DNA from: Gammaproteobacteria bacterium
GTDB lineage: Bacteria > Pseudomonadota > Gammaproteobacteria > Competibacterales > Competibacteraceae
Direction: 5' to 3'
Assembly: GCA_003562535.1 (NCBI GenBank)
Contig: PWUP01000076.1
Location: 1-5,022, forward strand
Length of the DNA: 5,022 nucleotides
This document shows positions 1 through 5,022 of the stretch, in pieces; positions within the stretch are counted from its first letter, which is position 1, and every line of letters starts with the position of its first letter. The notes beneath the pieces are model-generated. The model had not been told where the DNA came from, did not search any database, and was given only the letters and a program-made list of their open reading frames with translations. Made by a program: the position numbers and the translations under genes.

Positions 1-223
1 CGTCCCCCCGCTGCACGTCACCTTCCTCGACCAAAAGACTGATCTCGGTGCGCCGTTCGTTCAGCTTGGCAAAACTGTCCTCAGACTGGGTCTGCACGTC
101 TAAATCGATAATCGCCCAGCGATCAAACTCCAGTTCGTCAGGCGGCCGGTACACTGCCCGCACTCCGCAATGGCGGAAGATTAAGCGGGCAGCGTGGCGG
201 CTATTTGAGTCGAATCGGCTCAT
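1..223 (-). CDS. Head-tail joining protein, lambda gpFII-like (partial, C-terminus outside window)
   Basis: Seventy-four codons are visible, starting at the ATG at 223-221 and running off the left edge. The translation begins MSRFDSNSRHAARL and contains AVYRPP (residues 24-29), IIDLDVQ (38-44) and ERRTEISLLV (57-66), then EEGDVQRGD at the edge. Small head-tail joining proteins of the lambda gpFII type share this layout: an N-terminal helix, a VYRP-like strand, a strand pair with RRTEI, and an RGD-type turn before a strand carrying the 'valid/VD' region. In lambda, gpFII binds the gpW/portal vertex of the filled head and forms the docking site for the tail. The start is well fixed, because an in-frame TGA (226-224) lies directly before the ATG. 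The ATG overlaps the stop of the decoration gene (ATGA), and no good Shine-Dalgarno sits at normal distance, so translational coupling is likely. The family call comes from remembered motif similarity and position; the missing C-terminus prevents firm assignment. Confidence 0.72.
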   Translation of the reverse strand, partial: MSRFDSNSRHAARLIFRHCGVRAVYRPPDELEFDRWAIIDLDVQTQSEDSFAKLNERRTEISLLVEEGDVQRGD

Positions 224-618
224 TCAGGAACAGTCAAGCCTTCGCGGACACTGATTCCGATAGTACCTAGAGCCACTTTCAGAGCGGCGCGTTTGGTGCC
301 GCTGGCGTCGGTGGCAGGCCACATTAAGGCCGCTTCGGAGACTTCCGCATCTCGGGCAATGTAAGTGACCGGTGTAGCGGCATCTGTGGCGTCAGCGAAA
401 TACGCGGCAATGCCCGCAATCGATTCATCCAAGTCATCACTGCCATCTAGCGCACCGGCTGTGACCGCCAGTTCGCCCGTATCCCATATTAGGATATCGC
501 CAGGAGTGACCTTTTGGGTTTCTTTGAGCACTCCGGTTTCCCGACTGCGCGAGCCATTGGCTTCACTCAACAGGAACTCTAAGGGATGCGCCCCTTCACG
601 AACGAATAAATCAGTCAT
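220..618 (-). CDS. D: Head decoration / head-stabilising protein, lambda gpD family
   Basis: This 132-residue protein is predicted to bind the outside of the expanded capsid at three-fold sites and stabilise it against internal DNA pressure. Two blocks support the call. HPLEFLLSEANGSRSRETGV (residues 11-30) matches the N-terminal signature of the larger gpD-like proteins. VTYIARDAEVSEAALMWP (84-101), followed by TKRAALKVALGTIGISVR (108-125), parallels the lambda gpD C-terminal part, with its 'YKSGTFRYEDVLWP' strand and 'KKRTAFAGTAISIV' end. An acidic loop, GSDDLDES (59-66), precedes AGIAAYFADATDA, the strand corresponding to lambda AVGILAVAADQ. It is somewhat longer than lambda gpD (110 residues). 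The ATG at 618-616 is preceded by GAGG at good spacing. The gene begins 10 nt after the major capsid stop and overlaps the next gene by 4 nt. Its place downstream of the capsid gene is the reverse of lambda order. Confidence 0.88.
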   Translation of the reverse strand: MTDLFVREGAHPLEFLLSEANGSRSRETGVLKETQKVTPGDILIWDTGELAVTAGALDGSDDLDESIAGIAAYFADATDAATPVTYIARDAEVSEAALMWPATDASGTKRAALKVALGTIGISVREGLTVPE

Positions 619-626
619 ATCAATAG

Positions 627-630
627 CCTC
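627..630 (-). promoter_or_regulatory. Ribosome binding site of the decoration gene, overlapping the capsid stop codon
   Basis: On the minus strand the sequence reads TGAGGCTATTGATATG. The GAGG core lies 8 nt before the ATG, and its first two bases (GA) are also part of the TGA stop of the major capsid gene. Ribosomes ending capsid synthesis therefore stop on the initiation site of the decoration gene. This would couple the output of two proteins needed in similar copy number. The coupling is inferred. Confidence 0.6.
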
Positions 631-1633
631 AAGCGCGGGTTAGTTTGATAATGGCACGCGGGCGCGTGCATAAATGGATAGGATTGGACTGCATCTCGAT
701 CTCGATGCCTTTGTCGAACTCCAGCATCCGAGCCTTGGAATACACCGGTAGGCCAATCGTGCCCGCTGCTTCCATGTAATCGGCAGGGGCGAACCGGGAG
801 ATGAATAACCCCGGTACTCCCGCAGGGACAAGATAGGCTTCGTCGTTATCAATGTAGGGCACGCTGTTAATCTTGCCGCGATAACGCTCCCAAGTGATGC
901 CGCCAAAGTCGAAAGCATCCAACGGATTGCCGCGCATATCCGCCGCTTGCGCACTGCCTAAGTAGGTGTCGCGAACCTTGGCGTGGTCAATCAAATCTTT
1001 CCAGAAATTGATGCCACACAGGGCGCGCATTCCGGTAAACGGGACGCCGCCGAGTTCGTCTTCAGCCTTTTCCATGGCCTCGGTGACCTTGCCGCGAATG
1101 TTGGTGGTGGCGGTAGCGAAGACCATGGCTACGCTTTGCTGTGCCAAGCCCATCGCCGCAAACAGATCAATGATCTCGGTAGTGCCGTCAGCATCCAACA
1201 CTTTACCTTTAAGCGCCCCAACGCGGTGCCATTCGTGAGTGGCTTCCAAGTTTTGGCGCTTGGTGGTCATGCGATCATTGCGCACCGACTCGATGGCCTG
1301 ATTGCTGTCGTTAGTGCCAAAAGCGCGGACATTCAGCACTTCATCCGCATAAATGGTAGCGCGTTGCGGTAAATGGGTCGCGGTAACCGGCAAGCCTCGC
1401 CGCTTGTTAACATCAACTACATTGTCCTGCTTGCCTCCCCGAGGCTGGTTCGGCACCAGCATGAGCGACCCTTCCATGTACTCAATGACCGCAACCGTCG
1501 TCGGGATGCCCTGTTCTTGGAACAGCCCCAGTTGCCCTAAGCGACCTGGTACGAATGGCAGTTCATTGACAGTCTGCGTCAACTGCGTCGTGCCAAACAG
1601 ATCAGGAGTAAATACATCAGTTAAAGTAGGCAT
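629..1633 (-). CDS. E: Major capsid protein, lambda gpE family
   Basis: This 334-residue protein is the shell subunit, close in length to lambda gpE (341). It is expected to have the HK97 fold. Visible family features are: an N-terminal arm (residues 1-25); PFVPGRLGQLGLFQEQGIPT (26-45), the usual 'P..P.RLG.LGLF...G..TT' opening; IEYMEGSLMLVP (50-61), followed by RGG; a HLP block leading to ADEVLNVRAFG (96-106); the helical spine region around 110-140; GGVPFTGMRALCG (195-207); AYLVPAGVPGLF (266-277) with FAPADYME (281-288); GLPVYSK (294-300); and the hallmark end QSNPIHLCTRPRAIIKL (315-331). There is no obvious prohead cleavage prodomain, consistent with gpE, whose N-terminus is not removed. 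The gene has its own strong GAGGG ribosome site in an 11-nt gap, fitting the highest-copy structural protein. It lies directly after the protease gene with no decoration gene between. Start and length agree with the family, and no frameshift is seen. Confidence 0.95.
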   Translation of the reverse strand: MPTLTDVFTPDLFGTTQLTQTVNELPFVPGRLGQLGLFQEQGIPTTVAVIEYMEGSLMLVPNQPRGGKQDNVVDVNKRRGLPVTATHLPQRATIYADEVLNVRAFGTNDSNQAIESVRNDRMTTKRQNLEATHEWHRVGALKGKVLDADGTTEIIDLFAAMGLAQQSVAMVFATATTNIRGKVTEAMEKAEDELGGVPFTGMRALCGINFWKDLIDHAKVRDTYLGSAQAADMRGNPLDAFDFGGITWERYRGKINSVPYIDNDEAYLVPAGVPGLFISRFAPADYMEAAGTIGLPVYSKARMLEFDKGIEIEMQSNPIHLCTRPRAIIKLTRA

Positions 1634-1638
1634 GATAA

Positions 1639-1643
1639 CCCTC
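1639..1643 (-). promoter_or_regulatory. Strong ribosome binding site of the major capsid gene
   Basis: GAGGG sits 5 nt before the ATG at 1633-1631, inside the 11-nt gap after the protease TAA stop (1647-1645). Among the genes whose starts are visible, it has the best combination of core match and spacing. That suits the need for several hundred capsid subunits per particle. The expression level is inferred. Confidence 0.65.
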
Positions 1644-1644
1644 G

Positions 1645-2634
1645 TTACACGTTAGAAAATAAGGTGTTTTGCCGTCTTTTGGCATAAACCTTGGTGAAAT
1701 CATAAACCGGCGCATCGGGCTGCTTTCCGGGTGGTGTGGTGTCGATGTGTTGGTCGATGGCGGATTGGATGGCGGTGGCTATTAGGTGCATGTGGTGCGC
1801 TTGGACGCCGCTGGCGATCCATGCATCAGCATCGTCTAAATGCGCCGCTGCGCACACGTCCCGTAAAGCTTGGATTCTTGCTAATTCCTCATCGATCTGT
1901 TCGGGAGTGGGTTCGGGTTGGCGACTCAGGAAACCGGCCAAATGGTGGGCCGCATTGGCCGTAGTGAAGCGCTCAGCCAGTGCGGTGGCGTTCAGCGCTA
2001 CCGGTGCGGCCGCAGGTGGCGCTACCGGTGCAGACTTGGGTTGCAGCGATTGAGGCGCGTTCTTGAACCGATCCAGTGAGCACAGCGCGGCGATCTGGAT
2101 CGCGTCTTCGATCTCGTCCGCCAAGCCAAAGCCTACGGCCTCTTCAGCGGTGAGCCACGTCTCCTCGCTGAGCATGGCGGCAATATCCGCAACCGTGAGG
2201 CTGTCTTTGGTCTTGCGGTGATAGGTGTTGACCAGTGCGGTTTTGATGCTGTCTAACACATCGCTCATATCCCGCATATCATCCGCTGTGCCCATAACAA
2301 GCCCCGAGGGGTCGTGGATCATCAGGAAGCTATTAGCGGGCATCACCAGCTTATCAGCGGCCATAGCAATGACGGATGCAGCACTGGCGGCAATACCGTC
2401 CACTGTGGCAGTAACCGTGGCGGGATGACGGCGCAGCGTGTTGTAGATCGCTAAGGCGTCAAACACACTCCCGCCGGGACTGTTGATGCGTAAAGTGAGG
2501 TCGGTTGCGTCGCCCAAGGCTTTAAGCTCGCGGGCAAAGTCTGCCGCTGTGACACCCCACATGCCGATTTCATCGTAAATCGAGATTTCAGCCGTATGCG
2601 GGGATAAATTCTTGATCGAATACCAGCTTTTCAT
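1645..2634 (-). CDS. ClpP-like prohead protease with probable scaffold-like C-terminal region (gpC role)
   Basis: This 329-residue head maturation protease has a ClpP/crotonase-type fold. The domain covers about residues 10-185. It shows INSPGGSVFDALAIYN (50-65), which forms the oxyanion/substrate strand region; GIAASAAS (80-87), with probable nucleophile Ser84; MIHDPSG (105-111), with probable His107; and LTAEEAVGFGLADEI (161-175), with probable Asp173. The full triad is thus kept. A Pro/Ala-rich linker (about 194-212) follows. After it comes a mostly helical C-terminal part (about 213-300) and a basic end, VYAKRRQNTLF (316-326). In lambda the protease gene C also encodes the scaffold Nu3 from an internal start, and no separate scaffold gene exists here, so the tail may act as scaffold (inference). 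I found no convincing internal Shine-Dalgarno plus ATG for a nested product; the only late Met is residue 282. The start overlaps the portal stop by ATGA, with AAGGA 11 nt upstream. Sequence motifs favour the ClpP (S14-like) type over lambda's own S49 type. Confidence 0.93.
   Translation of the reverse strand: MKSWYSIKNLSPHTAEISIYDEIGMWGVTAADFARELKALGDATDLTLRINSPGGSVFDALAIYNTLRRHPATVTATVDGIAASAASVIAMAADKLVMPANSFLMIHDPSGLVMGTADDMRDMSDVLDSIKTALVNTYHRKTKDSLTVADIAAMLSEETWLTAEEAVGFGLADEIEDAIQIAALCSLDRFKNAPQSLQPKSAPVAPPAAAPVALNATALAERFTTANAAHHLAGFLSRQPEPTPEQIDEELARIQALRDVCAAAHLDDADAWIASGVQAHHMHLIATAIQSAIDQHIDTTPPGKQPDAPVYDFTKVYAKRRQNTLFSNV
1995..2031 (-). repeat. Short direct repeat in the Pro/Ala linker of the protease
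   Basis: The 13-base word GCGCTACCGGTGC (plus-strand reading) occurs at 1995-2007 and again at 2019-2031, a 24-base period. On the coding strand each copy encodes APVA-like residues within the linker (APVAPPAA followed by APVALN, about residues 202-214). A period of eight codons suggests a small in-frame duplication that lengthened a flexible linker between the protease domain and the C-terminal helical region. Confidence 0.5.
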
Positions 2635-4094
2635 TGGTCGTCAAATCCTTCAAGTGGAGTCTGTTCGGTGGGTGATGGGAGGGTGGTGTAGGTTAATCCC
2701 AGAGATTCGGCGCGATCTTGATCCAAGCGGTTTTCCGCATCAATATCGGCCGCATCCCAGCCGCGCTGAGCCACCCAGCGCGTGCGTGAATCAAGACCGG
2801 CGTTGATGGCCTGCACAGCGGCCTCGACATCCTGAACGGGGTGGATGTATGGCCAACCCTCAGGCTGAAATTCCGCTGATTGATAGTCTGATCGCCGGTC
2901 GGCATATCCAGGGGCGGCGACTTGTCCGGACATGACGGCGGCATCGACAAACCATACCCACAGCGGTTTGAGCACTTGGGGGATGGTGAGATGCCACTGG
3001 CTTTGTTCGATCACCCGACGGTATTGATTCAACACAACGCGAGCGATGCGGTCGTTGATTTTGCCCCAATCGCCAGAGATTACTTCGTAGGGCATACCCA
3101 CCGCAGCGGCAATACCCATAAGCTGATGGCGGACGAAATCGGCATAGCCTTGTCCTGTGACGTCGCCATCAAATAGCGTCACATCTTCACCCGGGTCAAG
3201 TGCAGGAAAGCTGCCCGGTTCGTGGCGCATAATCGGCGCACCGTCCGAGTCAACTTGGATCGGCTCACCGGTGAACGGATCGTACCGCCATTGCTGTTCA
3301 TCCACGTAGGCGGGATACGCTCTCCGGATCACGCCCGTATAGGCGGCGCGTATCTTTTTTCTTTCCAGCTCGGCATCGTCATACGCATCAAAATCGCGGG
3401 CCTTAATCAGCGCTTGTAGTGTCCATGGTATACCGCGAATCTGTCCGGGTCGCAAGGGTGCGTAGTGGTGGATCACGTCCCGCGACGGTATAGCGATACG
3501 CTGCCCCGCGTTAGCCGCTGTGGGGTAATCACTGGGATGTTCGGCAAAAAACCAATAGCGCAACCGCTGGCCACGCCGGTTAAACTCGATCCCCTGCTTA
3601 ACGTGGCGGTCGCCGGTGCGGTGGTCAAAGTCGGTGGGGCATTGTTCGGCCTCAATCGCCTGCACTTGCAACGGCATGACTAAGCCTTGGCGGGCGTAGT
3701 CTCTGCGAATCCGGCGGCGCAGGAACACCTCTCCTGCTTCGACCCGAGAGCGTACCAGTAGGGCCACCAAGCCGTCTAAATCCAGCGAGGCATCGGCATC
3801 AGCCTGCCCTATCCAGCGTTCCCAGAGATCGTTGATCTGCTCTCGGAAGGGTTCATCGGTGGCGCGACTGCGAACTTGGATGGACGTGCCGACTTCATCC
3901 GCCACGCTCTGTCGAATACAGTTGGCAATCCATGGGTTATTGCGAGCGGCGTCACGGGAGCGGTTGCGTAAAATCTGCGCTTGGCTCAACACAACATTGG
4001 GGCCAGCATTCGTGGCCGTCCAGTTATTGCGCCGTCCTAACCCGCCGGATTCATACGCCGAGTTCTGGAATTGAAACGATTTGAGTACACCCAT
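2631..4094 (-). CDS. B: Portal protein, lambda gpB family
   Basis: This 487-residue protein forms the dodecameric ring at one capsid vertex. DNA enters through it, the terminase docks on it, and the head-tail connector is built on it. Lambda gpB is slightly longer (533). Characteristic blocks are: LRNRSRDAARNNPWIANCIR (42-61) followed by a VGT turn; LLVRSRVEAGEVFLRRR (112-128); IEAEQCP (147-153); VIHHYAPLRPGQIRGIPW (207-224); YDDAELERKKIRAAYTGVI (238-256); PGEDVTLF (301-308); IAAAVGMPYEVISGDW (328-343); then the long-helix region around 350-385, and EGWPYIHPVQDVEAA (412-426) with NAGLDSRTRW near 431-440. The last 20 or so residues are acidic and probably disordered. In some lambda-type phages the portal N-terminus is trimmed by the prohead protease; no site can be read here. 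The ATG overlaps the gpW stop by one base, with AAAGG 9 nt upstream, and the gene's stop overlaps the protease start. Confidence 0.95.
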   Translation of the reverse strand: MGVLKSFQFQNSAYESGGLGRRNNWTATNAGPNVVLSQAQILRNRSRDAARNNPWIANCIRQSVADEVGTSIQVRSRATDEPFREQINDLWERWIGQADADASLDLDGLVALLVRSRVEAGEVFLRRRIRRDYARQGLVMPLQVQAIEAEQCPTDFDHRTGDRHVKQGIEFNRRGQRLRYWFFAEHPSDYPTAANAGQRIAIPSRDVIHHYAPLRPGQIRGIPWTLQALIKARDFDAYDDAELERKKIRAAYTGVIRRAYPAYVDEQQWRYDPFTGEPIQVDSDGAPIMRHEPGSFPALDPGEDVTLFDGDVTGQGYADFVRHQLMGIAAAVGMPYEVISGDWGKINDRIARVVLNQYRRVIEQSQWHLTIPQVLKPLWVWFVDAAVMSGQVAAPGYADRRSDYQSAEFQPEGWPYIHPVQDVEAAVQAINAGLDSRTRWVAQRGWDAADIDAENRLDQDRAESLGLTYTTLPSPTEQTPLEGFDDQ

Positions 4095-4327
4095 CAGCGA
4101 AGACCTTTAGAGAAACGACTGCGGTACAGCTTGGGCGGGTTGCGCCCGTGCTGGGTGCGGTATAAACACCGCTCAACTCTAGCGATTTCATGCTGCAAGT
4201 TTTTAATTCCAGCGGCTTGGAATTGGGTGTCGCGATCACCGTGCCGCACTCTCACCACTGACCCGGTGGTCAGCAGCTCCTGATAGGCGGCTTTTAGCTT
4301 GTCTAAATACTCTTGGGTGCAGTCCAT
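4094..4327 (-). CDS. W: Head completion / head-tail joining protein, gpW family
   Basis: This 77-residue protein has the layout of lambda gpW (68 residues). An N-terminal helix, YLDKLKAAYQELLTTG (residues 7-22), is followed by the beta-hairpin VVRVRHGDRDTQFQAAGI (24-41). The second helix, NLQHEIARVERCLYR (43-57), leads to a basic flexible tail with RNPPKLYRSRF (62-72). Lambda gpW shows the same series, with hairpin 'VATVQKDGRRVEFTATS', second helix 'LKKYIAELE' and tail 'RRRGPAGFYV'. gpW binds the portal after packaging, keeps the DNA from leaking out and provides the platform for gpFII. The gene sits between terminase and portal, exactly as in lambda. It overlaps both by one base (TGATG at each junction), which suggests coupled translation. 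AGGA lies 10 nt before its ATG. Length, position and motif order agree, so the assignment is firm. Confidence 0.92.
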   Translation of the reverse strand: MDCTQEYLDKLKAAYQELLTTGSVVRVRHGDRDTQFQAAGIKNLQHEIARVERCLYRTQHGRNPPKLYRSRFSKGLR

Positions 4328-5022
4328 CAGAAACGCATCCTAACTTTGCGCTCTTTGAGCGATTTTTCTGACAAAGGTTCATTTTTTTGCGAATGAATGA
4401 ACGACATACGCGGGTTAAGGATGCGCAAGGCGGCCAAGGCGTACACCGCACAGTCGAGTGCTTCGTTGCGCGGGCGAGTTTTAACCCACTCCTTTGACGG
4501 GAAGCCCCGGCGGAACTTGGTCACCAGCTTTTCACCCGTGATCTGGGCGGCATATTCCTCACCGAATAAGACATGACCGGCGGGGATGTGCCAGTAGCCC
4601 GGCCCTGGTGCAGTGTTCTGGAGTCGGGACATGATCAGCGCCTTGGCGGAGTCCACACCGACGGTGTACAGCGGCACTTGGCGGCGTTCGCGTCCGGTGC
4701 GCTTTTGCGTTGGGGCTGAGGCAATCGGTCGCCCTTCACCCGCCACCCCTTTGATGGCGTAGATTCGGCGAGTCAGGCGGGTTTTAACCCAGTCATAAAC
4801 GATCTGGGTATGATGCCCGCCGGAGTCGATGCAGGTAGCACTAATCGGTAAGCGGCTACCGCTTTCATGGGTATAAGTGGCGCTTAGTGCTTGATCGAGG
4901 CTAGTCCACACATCGGCTTGGTTGGGGTCGCCGTACAAGGGCAGCATATCAATCGCCCAGGTCTCTTCACCTTCACCGTAGCCGTAGATATAGACTTCCA
5001 ATCGGTCAGCCTGGACATCGAC
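4327..5022 (-). CDS. A: Terminase large subunit, lambda gpA family (C-terminal part; N-terminus outside window)
   Basis: The reading frame stays open to the right edge, giving 231 visible residues that start in VDVQADRLEV. The N-terminal packaging ATPase lies outside the window, so this is the endonuclease portion. Visible features are: VDVQ.DR (residues 1-7, probable first catalytic Asp at 2, equivalent to the lambda GVDSQ motif); GEGEETWAID (16-25); CIDSGGHHTQIVYDW (64-78, probable second Asp at 66); the IKG turn (90-92); VPLYTVGVDSAKALIMSRL (116-134); GPGYWHIP (140-147); and RNEALDCAVYALAALR (185-200), nearly identical to lambda RNEALDCFVYALAALR and carrying the later acidic residues. The enzyme cuts concatemeric DNA (at cos-type sites in lambda) and, with the ATPase domain, drives packaging through the portal. 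The basic C-terminal tail (about 213-231) may contact the portal (inference from lambda). The TGA stop shares one base with the gpW ATG. A TTG codon at 5001-4999 is not the start, because homology continues upstream of it. Confidence 0.95.
   Translation of the reverse strand, partial: VDVQADRLEVYIYGYGEGEETWAIDMLPLYGDPNQADVWTSLDQALSATYTHESGSRLPISATCIDSGGHHTQIVYDWVKTRLTRRIYAIKGVAGEGRPIASAPTQKRTGRERRQVPLYTVGVDSAKALIMSRLQNTAPGPGYWHIPAGHVLFGEEYAAQITGEKLVTKFRRGFPSKEWVKTRPRNEALDCAVYALAALRILNPRMSFIHSQKNEPLSEKSLKERKVRMRF

Noticed and set aside
640..954. A 104-codon minus-strand frame inside the capsid gene.
   Set aside because: It is an alternate frame wholly inside the gpE-type gene, with low-complexity Arg/Ser-rich translation and no family features.
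48..4283. Many open frames on the plus strand (for example 365-643, 983-1372, 1353-1655, 1736-2053).
   Set aside because: Each lies antisense to a gene with clear protein-family motifs. Their translations show no recognisable domains, and none has a convincing promoter and ribosome site. They are shadows of GC-rich coding sequence.
4382..4388. Run of seven T (A7 on the coding strand) near the end of the terminase gene, giving A AAA AAT in the reading frame, a possible frameshift site.
   Set aside because: A -1 shift meets TGA at once and would only trim about 15 residues. A +1 shift leads into a frame with no recognisable product that overlaps gpW. No stem-loop or conserved product supports programmed slippage.
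4474..4794. Two similar 19-base stretches in the terminase gene, encoding DWVKTRL and EWVKTRP.
   Set aside because: They fall in different conserved parts of the nuclease domain, with no similarity outside the short match. This looks like chance convergence of short motifs, not a duplication.
4999..5001. TTG codon that could be taken as the start of a 224-residue protein at the right edge.
   Set aside because: The frame is open to the edge, and the upstream codons VDVQADR belong to the conserved nuclease motif of the large terminase, so the gene is truncated by the window and does not start here.
1..5022. Possible cargo (defence, anti-defence or morons) between head genes.
   Set aside because: All bases are accounted for by seven head genes that overlap or lie 10-11 nt apart. 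There is no room for cargo genes, and no insertion, inverted repeat or composition break is apparent.

Overview
The window is the head-assembly block of a lambda-type tailed phage (siphovirus-like), either a prophage or a free phage genome. All genes lie on the minus strand, so transcription runs from right to left. Seven genes are visible, two of them cut by the window edges. In transcription order they are: the C-terminal part of the large terminase (lambda gpA type), a gpW-type head completion protein, the portal protein (gpB type), a ClpP-like prohead protease with a possible scaffolding tail (gpC/Nu3 role), the major capsid protein (gpE type), a head decoration/stabilising protein (gpD type), and the first 74 codons of a gpFII-like head-tail joining protein.

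Layout: 5022-4327 terminase; 4327-4094 gpW; 4094-2631 portal; 2634-1645 protease; 1633-629 major capsid; 618-220 decoration protein; 223-1 head-tail joining protein. Packing is extremely tight. The junctions overlap by 1 nt (terminase/gpW and gpW/portal) or 4 nt (portal/protease and decoration/FII-like). The only gaps are 11 nt and 10 nt, on either side of the major capsid gene. No stretch over 300 bases lacks a gene, and I see no convincing promoter, terminator, tRNA, CRISPR array or insertion sequence. The plus strand carries only antisense shadow frames.

How the genes work together: the portal nucleates a procapsid built of major capsid protein. The ClpP-like protease is expected to process scaffold and other proteins. 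The terminase docks on the portal and pumps and cuts the DNA. The decoration protein stabilises the expanded shell. The gpW and FII-like proteins close the portal vertex and make the tail-binding surface. The small terminase subunit should lie just beyond the right edge, and tail genes beyond the left edge.

The host cannot be named. Moderate-to-high GC and lambda-family head genes suggest a phage of a Gram-negative bacterium, probably Pseudomonadota (inference only). The main departure from lambda is gene order: the decoration gene follows the major capsid gene instead of preceding it, and no separate Nu3 or FI gene is present. I see no evidence of a new biological system; this is a recognisable and largely ordinary morphogenesis module.
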